DNA of 56,665 nucleotides from Sva-07 sp031398325 (GTDB taxonomy: Bacteria; Actinomycetota; Acidimicrobiia; Acidimicrobiales; Ilumatobacteraceae). How positions within the stretch are numbered: position 1 is the stretch's first letter; every line of letters begins with the position of its first letter. A program made the position numbers and the translations under genes. The stretch spans positions 1 to 56,665 of the forward strand of contig JANNNB010000069.1 in NCBI GenBank assembly GCA_031398325.1, read 5' to 3'. Below are positions 51,842-56,665 of this stretch, one piece after another. The notes beneath the pieces are model-generated. The model was given only the letters and a program-made list of their open reading frames with translations. It made no database searches and was not told where the DNA came from.

Positions 51842-52984
51842 CTACTTGCCGTTCGACTTCGGTCGGTTCGATTTGGTCGATTGGGAATCTTTGCGCGACG
51901 GGGTCGGCCGCCCCTTGGCAGATGCCGACGGTGTCGGTCGGTTCTTGGGCGGCGTCACCCGCTTGCTGACGACCTGGCGCTCAGGCGTGCCGTTGGTCGC
52001 CGACTTCTTGTCGACGGCGCTCGCCTTGTCGCCGTTCTTGCTGGGCTTGTCGCCGTTCTTGGAGGGCTTGTCGCCTTTGGCCGCAGTCAGGTCACGCTTG
52101 GCCTGCGAGAACATCCCGGTCGACTCACCAGACTTCTGCGCCTCGGCACGGGCCGCCTCGCCGGCGCGCTGGGCCTGACGACCGAGTGCCTCGTCATGGC
52201 CGTAGAACGCCTTCGTGATGTACACCTGCTGGGCGATGCGCAGCAACGTCTGGAAGAGGTAGTACACGACCAGGGCGGCGAGGAAGAACACCTGGAACAC
52301 GGCGAAGAACACCGGCAGGTACTGCATCAACTTCTGCTGTGTCTGCGACATCGTCGGGCTGATGGCGGCTCGGGCGGCAACCATGCGCTGCTGCACGAAA
52401 TAGAGGCATCCGAGCACGAGGACCAAGAGCACGTACGGGATGGCAGAACCGAAACTCTCGCCGATCGCATCGATCGCCGACTTCGACAGGTCGAGGCCGA
52501 ACGACATCATCGTGTGCTCGCCGAACAGCGCCTGGTAGAGCGACGAGTCGATCGCGAGGAAACGCGGGATGAACCCCGGATCAGCAGCCTCGGCGGAGTT
52601 GCCGAACGCGCTCCACACCGTCTGGGCGACCGGCAATGCAGCCCCCTCGGGCTGGTAGGTCAGGCCGTGCAGGACCTGGAACATGATGATGAACACAGGC
52701 ATCTGCGCCACGATCGGCAGGCACGACGCCATGGGGTTGACCTTGTGCTCCTGATAGAGCTTCATCATCTCTTCGTTGAGCTTGGCCTTGTCGTTGCGAT
52801 GCTCGTTCTGGAGCTTGCGCATCTCCGGCGCCAAACGCTGCATTTCGAGCATGCCCTTGGTGCTCTTCAACGTCAACGGCGTGGTGATCGCCATCACGAC
52901 CGCGGCGATCATCGCCAGCATCACCACATAACTGCTGGTCAGGCCGTAGAACCATGACAGCAGCGCGGCTGGAATCTCGAACAT
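51842..52984 (-). CDS. yidC: Membrane protein insertase YidC
   Basis: A 380-residue Oxa1-type insertase with no large periplasmic domain, as in Gram-positive bacteria. The first helix (LLSWFYGLTSSYVVMLAMIAAVVMA) is followed by the cytosolic hairpin (EMQRLAPEMRKLQNEHRNDKAKLNEEMMKLYQEHKVNP) and the core helices around ASCLPIVAQMPVFIIMFQVLHGL. The C-terminal ~90 residues are Lys/Ser/Asp-rich and include a tandem KNGDKPS repeat, likely ribosome-contacting. It starts three bases after the yidD stop. Confidence 0.94.
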   Translation of the reverse strand: MFEIPAALLSWFYGLTSSYVVMLAMIAAVVMAITTPLTLKSTKGMLEMQRLAPEMRKLQNEHRNDKAKLNEEMMKLYQEHKVNPMASCLPIVAQMPVFIIMFQVLHGLTYQPEGAALPVAQTVWSAFGNSAEAADPGFIPRFLAIDSSLYQALFGEHTMMSFGLDLSKSAIDAIGESFGSAIPYVLLVLVLGCLYFVQQRMVAARAAISPTMSQTQQKLMQYLPVFFAVFQVFFLAALVVYYLFQTLLRIAQQVYITKAFYGHDEALGRQAQRAGEAARAEAQKSGESTGMFSQAKRDLTAAKGDKPSKNGDKPSKNGDKASAVDKKSATNGTPERQVVSKRVTPPKNRPTPSASAKGRPTPSRKDSQSTKSNRPKSNGK

Positions 52985-52987
52985 CGA

Positions 52988-53254
52988 TCAGCAGCCCTTC
53001 TCACAAGCGGGGGTCGACTGCGTGGCGACCTCCGGAACAGGATCCCATCCGGAAGGACCGAATGGACGGCAACGCGACAAACGACGCAGTGTGAGCCACT
53101 GCCCACGCATGGTGCCGTGGGTTTGGAGCGCCTCGAGTGCGTACGCAGAACACGACGGAGTGAACCGACATGGCGATGGTCGACCGTCGAACAGACGCTG
53201 GTACAACAGCACCGCCCGAATCGACAGGCTCTGCTTGGCCGGCTCGGTCGTCAC
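52988..53254 (-). CDS. yidD: Membrane protein insertion efficiency factor YidD
   Basis: An 88-residue protein starting GTG, overlapping the rnpA stop (GTGA). The conserved core is AVLLYQRLFDGRPSPCRFTPSCSAYALEALQTHG with the Cys pair, and PFGPSGWDPVP follows. It assists YidC at the membrane surface. A longer upstream frame runs antisense or through rnpA and is not used. Confidence 0.94.
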   Translation of the reverse strand: MTTEPAKQSLSIRAVLLYQRLFDGRPSPCRFTPSCSAYALEALQTHGTMRGQWLTLRRLSRCRPFGPSGWDPVPEVATQSTPACEKGC

Positions 53255-53616
53255 GGCGAGATCCGAGACGCGTCGAGCGACGTCGACACGGCCTGGCCGA
53301 GTTCGAGCATCTTGCCCCGCAGCTGATCGAACGTCAGTTCGGTCGCTCGAGGCCGAGCGCCGATCAACCAGTAGCCGGGTGCGAAATCGTGCTGCCGAAC
53401 GATCATGCGCAGCCGACGACGAAGGAGATTGCGAACGACCGCTGGGCCGACCGGCCGGCCGATGGCGAACGCAAAGTGACATTTGCTGGTGCCGGGGCCC
53501 GCCAGCAGCGGATCCTCGAGTTGGAGATAGGTACACCACAGCGGCTCCCGTCGAAAGCGGACGCCTTCTCGACCGAGGCGGACGAAGACGTCACGATCTC
53601 GAATCGAATCGATCAA
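53251..53616 (-). CDS. rnpA: Ribonuclease P protein component
   Basis: A 121-residue RnpA with a TTG start overlapping the rpmH stop (TTGA). The RNA-binding GRPVGPAVVRNLLRRRLRMIVRQHDFAPGYWLIGARPRA segment is diagnostic; the usual RNxxKR motif reads RNLLRR. It completes RNase P for tRNA 5' maturation. Coupled to rpmH and yidD by overlapping starts and stops. Confidence 0.95.
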   Translation of the reverse strand: MIDSIRDRDVFVRLGREGVRFRREPLWCTYLQLEDPLLAGPGTSKCHFAFAIGRPVGPAVVRNLLRRRLRMIVRQHDFAPGYWLIGARPRATELTFDQLRGKMLELGQAVSTSLDASRISP

Positions 53617-53747
53617 GCCGAGAGACGGGCGCGACCCTTGGCGCGTCGTGCCTTCAGCACGGCACGCCCGCCGCGGGTGCTCATGCGGGCGCGGAAGCCG
53701 TGTGTCTTGGCACGACGGCGGGCATTTGGTTGAAAGGTACGCTTCAC
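53613..53747 (-). CDS. rpmH: 50S ribosomal protein L34
   Basis: A 44-residue L34 with a GTG start: VKRTFQPNARRRAKTHGFRARM, STRGGRAVLKARRAKGRARLSA. The size and sequence match L34 exactly. First gene of the rpmH-rnpA-yidD-yidC-jag-rsmG-parA-parB run, divergent from dnaA across the origin gap. Confidence 0.97.
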   Translation of the reverse strand: MKRTFQPNARRRAKTHGFRARMSTRGGRAVLKARRAKGRARLSA

Positions 53748-54070
53748 GGGATCTCCGGCTCTTCGGGCGACACTTCGACGACGACGACTGGCAATGCCGA
53801 TCGGACGCGTCGCAGATTCAACCTCCCAGGCTAGGGCGACGCGGACCACACTCCCAACCACGGGGGACAAACCACACCCGTGTAAGTTGTCCACACCTTC
53901 GCCGTGTCGACATCGTCCCTGCACACGGGGCATTTCCACCCAGGTTTCGGACTGCGCTCGAACCTGCTACGTTCGGACGCTCGTGTCGTGCCCGTCGAAT
54001 GTCCCCACCTTGTGGACAACCATGTGGATCAACGCGGGTGGAAATCCTGCAGCAACCCGCGGAGGTGCAG
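53748..54070. other. oriC: Origin intergenic region rpmH-dnaA with DnaA boxes
   Basis: A 323-base non-coding gap. DnaA boxes TTGTCCACA lie at 53887-53895 (plus) and 54011-54019 (minus, TGTGGACAA), with a one-mismatch box at 54023-54031. A possible dnaA promoter is TTCGGA (53946-53951) and TACGTT (53968-53973), spacer 16. No long AT-rich tract is obvious. A GGAGGT ribosome-binding site at 54061-54066 decides the dnaA GTG start. Confidence 0.75.
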
Positions 54071-55492
54071 GTGAGTGACGCCGACGACGTGTGGACACAG
54101 GTCACACTGTCGCTTCGCTCACAGCTCGCCGAGTCCGTCTGGTTCTCGACGTTCCAAGACCTGACACCACTCGATTCCGACGAGGACACGCTGCGGTTGA
54201 TGGCACCGAGCGCGTACGTCCGTGACCGGATCATGACCCGGTACCTGCCGCTCGTCACCGAGGCGCTCCACGACGCGAACGAGGGGCAGCGAAACGTCGA
54301 GATCGATGTCGCGACCACCGAGAGCGCCGTCGACAGTCCCGCCGAGGCCCTCACCGTCACCGACGAGACGAGCTACAACGCCGGTTACAACGCCGGTGTC
54401 AGCAGCAACGGTTCACGGAACAGCTCTGCCAACGGCGGAACCGACCGTGGGCAACGCAGCCTGCTCGACGAAGCAGGCCTGAACCCCCGATACACGTTCG
54501 AGACCTTCGTCAAGGGAGCCTCGAACCAGTTCGCCCTGGCCGCCGCCCTCCGGGTCGCCGAGACCCCGGCGCGCAGCTACAACCCACTGTTCATCTATGG
54601 ATCAGCCGGACTGGGCAAGACCCACCTGCTGCACGCGATCGGGCACTACGTCCACTCGAACTATCAGCACCATGAGGTTCGCTACGTCTCCACCGAGACG
54701 TTCATGAACGAATACGTCGACGCCATCCGTCAGAACACGACCGCGTCGCTCCGGCGCCGGTACCGCGACATCGACGTGTTGCTCATCGACGACATCCAGT
54801 TCATCGCCGGCAAGGAAGGGCTCCAGGAAGAGTTCTTCCACACGTTCAACTCGTTGCACGGCGCGAACAAGCAGGTCGTGATCTCCTCCGATCGGATGCC
54901 CGATGCCATCCCCACGCTCGAAGAACGTCTGCGCGGGCGGTACAAGTGGGGGCTGATCACCGACATCCAGCCGCCCGACATGGAAACTCGGCTCGCGATC
55001 TTGCGCAACAAGTCCGAGCGCGATCGGGTGCAGGTACCGGACCAGACCCTCGAGTTCATCGCCACGAACATCGCGACGAACATCCGCGAACTCGAAGGGG
55101 CGCTCATTCGCGTCACCGCATTCGCCAGCCTGAACCAGGTGCCCATCACCACCGAGCTCGCGCAGACGCAGCTCGCTGACCTGCTCAACGACAACAAACC
55201 CAAGGTCCGCACGGACGAGGAGTTGTTGGCAGAGATCGCCTCGATCCTCAAGTTCCCGGTCGAGGACCTCAAGGGCCGGAGTCGCCAGCGTCCGCTCGTC
55301 ACCGCCCGTCAGATCGCAATGTACGTCTTCCGTGAGCTCACCGATCTGAGCTACCCGGCCATCGCACGGCTGTTCGGCGGTCGCGATCACACCACCGTGA
55401 TCCACGCCAACGAGAAGATCCAGCGGCTGATGAGCGAGCGCAAGCAGATCTACGACCAGGTGACGGCGTTGATCCAACAACTCAAGTCATGA
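54071..55492 (+). CDS. dnaA: Chromosomal replication initiator DnaA
   Basis: A 473-residue initiator starting GTG at 54071. Domain I (WTQVTLSLRSQLAESVWFSTFQDLTPL), a short domain II with Asn/Gly/Ser-rich NAGYNAG repeats (~95-125), AAA+ domain III with Walker A GSAGLGKT (177-184) and LLIDDIQF, and the domain IV helix-turn-helix ending in GRDHTTVIHANEKI, which reads DnaA boxes. Domain II is far shorter than in Streptomyces. It melts oriC and recruits the helicase. Upstream in-frame codons are excluded by the ribosome-binding site. Confidence 0.97.
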   Translation: MSDADDVWTQVTLSLRSQLAESVWFSTFQDLTPLDSDEDTLRLMAPSAYVRDRIMTRYLPLVTEALHDANEGQRNVEIDVATTESAVDSPAEALTVTDETSYNAGYNAGVSSNGSRNSSANGGTDRGQRSLLDEAGLNPRYTFETFVKGASNQFALAAALRVAETPARSYNPLFIYGSAGLGKTHLLHAIGHYVHSNYQHHEVRYVSTETFMNEYVDAIRQNTTASLRRRYRDIDVLLIDDIQFIAGKEGLQEEFFHTFNSLHGANKQVVISSDRMPDAIPTLEERLRGRYKWGLITDIQPPDMETRLAILRNKSERDRVQVPDQTLEFIATNIATNIRELEGALIRVTAFASLNQVPITTELAQTQLADLLNDNKPKVRTDEELLAEIASILKFPVEDLKGRSRQRPLVTARQIAMYVFRELTDLSYPAIARLFGGRDHTTVIHANEKIQRLMSERKQIYDQVTALIQQLKS

Positions 55493-55751
55493 CCCGGCTC
55501 GTGACGCCCAGATCAGGCATTGGGGACGCGGGGTCGGACAACCCACGCGCAACCGGTAGCCGCGCAGTGGACAACGCTCCACTGTCCACCGAATCACACC
55601 CACGTAACACGCGACCTGGGGACCGAGGCGCCATCCCCTGTGAACGCGCGCGATGGCCCTACGCTGGCAGAACGGTGTTTGTCCCCAATCCACAGCACCT
55701 ACTACTGACATTGTTCTTTGAAACATCCATGTATGAGGAGAAGTGCCGACT
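55493..55751. other. dnaA-dnaN intergenic region with degenerate DnaA boxes
   Basis: A 259-base gap. An inverted pair GTGGACA (55567-55573) and TGTCCAC (55583-55589) overlaps near-consensus DnaA boxes, and TTGTCCCCA lies at 55679-55687. The stretch 55700-55740 is the most AT-rich here and may hold the dnaN promoter or an unwinding element. An eight-codon ORF (55729-55755) overlaps the dnaN start. Confidence 0.6.
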
Positions 55752-56665
55752 GTGAAGTTTCGTTGTGAACGTGATGTCCTCGCCGATGCGGTGGGGTCCG
55801 CGGGACGTGCCGCTACGAATCGAACGGGGACCTTGCCGGTACTCGCCGGGGTGAAGCTCGAGGTCGTCGGCGATTCCCTGACGGTGACCGGAACGGACCT
55901 CGAGCTGACGATTCGTCTCACGGTCGCAGTCGGCGGAGAACGGGATGGCGCCGCAGTGGTGCCGGCCCGTCTCGTCGGCGACATCGTGAAGGCCCTTCCC
56001 GCTGGTGCGGTGCAGATCGAGTTGACCGATGACGAGTTGTCGATCAGCGCGGGGCGCTCGCAGTTCTCCGTCCGCCCGCTCGCACTCGACGACTACCCGA
56101 CCCTGGCAGAACCCACCGCCGAGGGCGTGACCCTGTCGGCGAGTTCGATGGCCGACGCACTGCGCCAGGTCGTACGCGCCGCGTCGACCGACGACGCCCG
56201 CGCTGTGCTCACGGGCGTACTGCTGGCAGCCGAGGAGGACGGGCTGCGGATGGTCGCCACCGACTCGTACCGTCTCGCCGTTCGCGACCTGCCCGAGTCG
56301 TCGGTGCTCGGCAGCGGCCAGAAGGTGATCATCCCCGGCCGCGCCCTCGGCGAGCTGTCGCGGGTGATGGGCGACGTCGACGAACTCACGGTGCGCCTCG
56401 GCGAGCGCGACGCGACCTTCGAGTCCGGCACCACTCGGGTCAGCACGCGCCTGATCGAGGGGGAGTTCCCGAATTACCGGAACCTGCTCCCGTCGAGCTA
56501 TCCCAACCTGCTGACGTTCGGAAAGGCAGCGATGCTCGAGGCCATCCGGCGGGTCAAGATCCTTGCGCAGGATTCCACTCCGGTGCGTCTGACGCTCGGC
56601 GGCGACACGTTGCAGTTGACGGCGATCACCCAGGACGTCGGCAACGCCGCGGAGGAGATCGACGC
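55752..56665 (+). CDS. dnaN: DNA polymerase III beta subunit (sliding clamp), N-terminal part
   Basis: The frame opens at GTG 55752 (KFRCERDVLADAVGSAGRAA) and runs off the window after ~304 residues, of about 370-380 expected. Domain 1 includes GTLPVLAGVKLEVVGDSLTVTGTDLELTI, domain 2 MVATDSYRLAVRDLPE and the start of domain 3 QLTAITQDVGNAAEEID. The clamp encircles DNA and tethers polymerase. A GAGGAG ribosome-binding site lies 11 bases before the start. Standard dnaA-dnaN order. Confidence 0.95.
   Translation, partial: MKFRCERDVLADAVGSAGRAATNRTGTLPVLAGVKLEVVGDSLTVTGTDLELTIRLTVAVGGERDGAAVVPARLVGDIVKALPAGAVQIELTDDELSISAGRSQFSVRPLALDDYPTLAEPTAEGVTLSASSMADALRQVVRAASTDDARAVLTGVLLAAEEDGLRMVATDSYRLAVRDLPESSVLGSGQKVIIPGRALGELSRVMGDVDELTVRLGERDATFESGTTRVSTRLIEGEFPNYRNLLPSSYPNLLTFGKAAMLEAIRRVKILAQDSTPVRLTLGGDTLQLTAITQDVGNAAEEID

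Overview
This window is a GC-rich actinobacterial chromosome segment centred on the replication origin. The right end carries the classic origin block: rpmH-rnpA-yidD-yidC-jag-rsmG-parA-parB on the minus strand, with two perfect parS palindromes, then dnaA and the start of dnaN on the plus strand. DnaA boxes are of the actinobacterial TTGTCCACA type. An F420-type luciferase-like oxidoreductase, a DUF222/HNH gene, DUF5318, and a DUF6049 / kinase / SigM-like / trxB / trxA / CwlM-like run like that next to mycobacterial oriC also point to Actinomycetota. The overall style recalls Acidimicrobiia such as Ilumatobacter, but that placement is impression, not proof.

Layout. 1-9.4 kb: HNH gene end, F420-type oxidoreductase, a four-gene double ABC exporter operon, a phytanoyl-CoA-dioxygenase-like gene, a broken MMPL transporter remnant, a KAS III-like synthase, engB, a lipoprotein and a small membrane protein. 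9.5-12.3 kb: glyoxalase-like protein and a Trk/Ktr potassium system. 12.3-18.4 kb: a tightly coupled four-enzyme operon (Baeyer-Villiger-type monooxygenase, class III aminotransferase, D-aminoacylase-like amidohydrolase, TauD-like dioxygenase) of unknown pathway, with a tandem duplication at its last gene start. 18.5-28 kb: azlCD, a ComB-like phosphatase, trmB, purE/purK, an 811-residue membrane protein with degenerate PAP2 and kinase-like parts plus a flippase-like domain, a PLP desulfurase-like enzyme and a D-threonine-aldolase-like enzyme.

28-37 kb: dnaB, rplI, rpsR (with an unusual tail), ssb, rpsF, a DUF192 lipoprotein, DUF5318, a methyltransferase, a PAS-GGDEF-EAL protein and cca. 37.5-48 kb, all plus strand: GNAT protein, DUF6049 protein, DegV, an active-looking Ser/Thr kinase with an extracellular jelly-roll-like domain, an ECF sigma factor and membrane anti-sigma, a small membrane protein, trxB, trxA and a CwlM-like pseudo-amidase. 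The kinase sits where mycobacteria encode the MurJ/MviN fusion, and it looks like the non-transporter half of that protein. Its last exported segment is broken by an apparent one-base deletion.

Most intergenic gaps are short. Hairpins mark many operon ends, and two of them share the same 27-base core. The most interesting items are the MurJ-less kinase/CwlM cell-wall cluster with its frameshift, the SigR-type promoter in front of trxA, the fused pseudo-enzyme/flippase protein, the coupled four-enzyme operon with its duplicated leader, and the DnaA-box plus direct-repeat cluster in the cwlM-parB gap.
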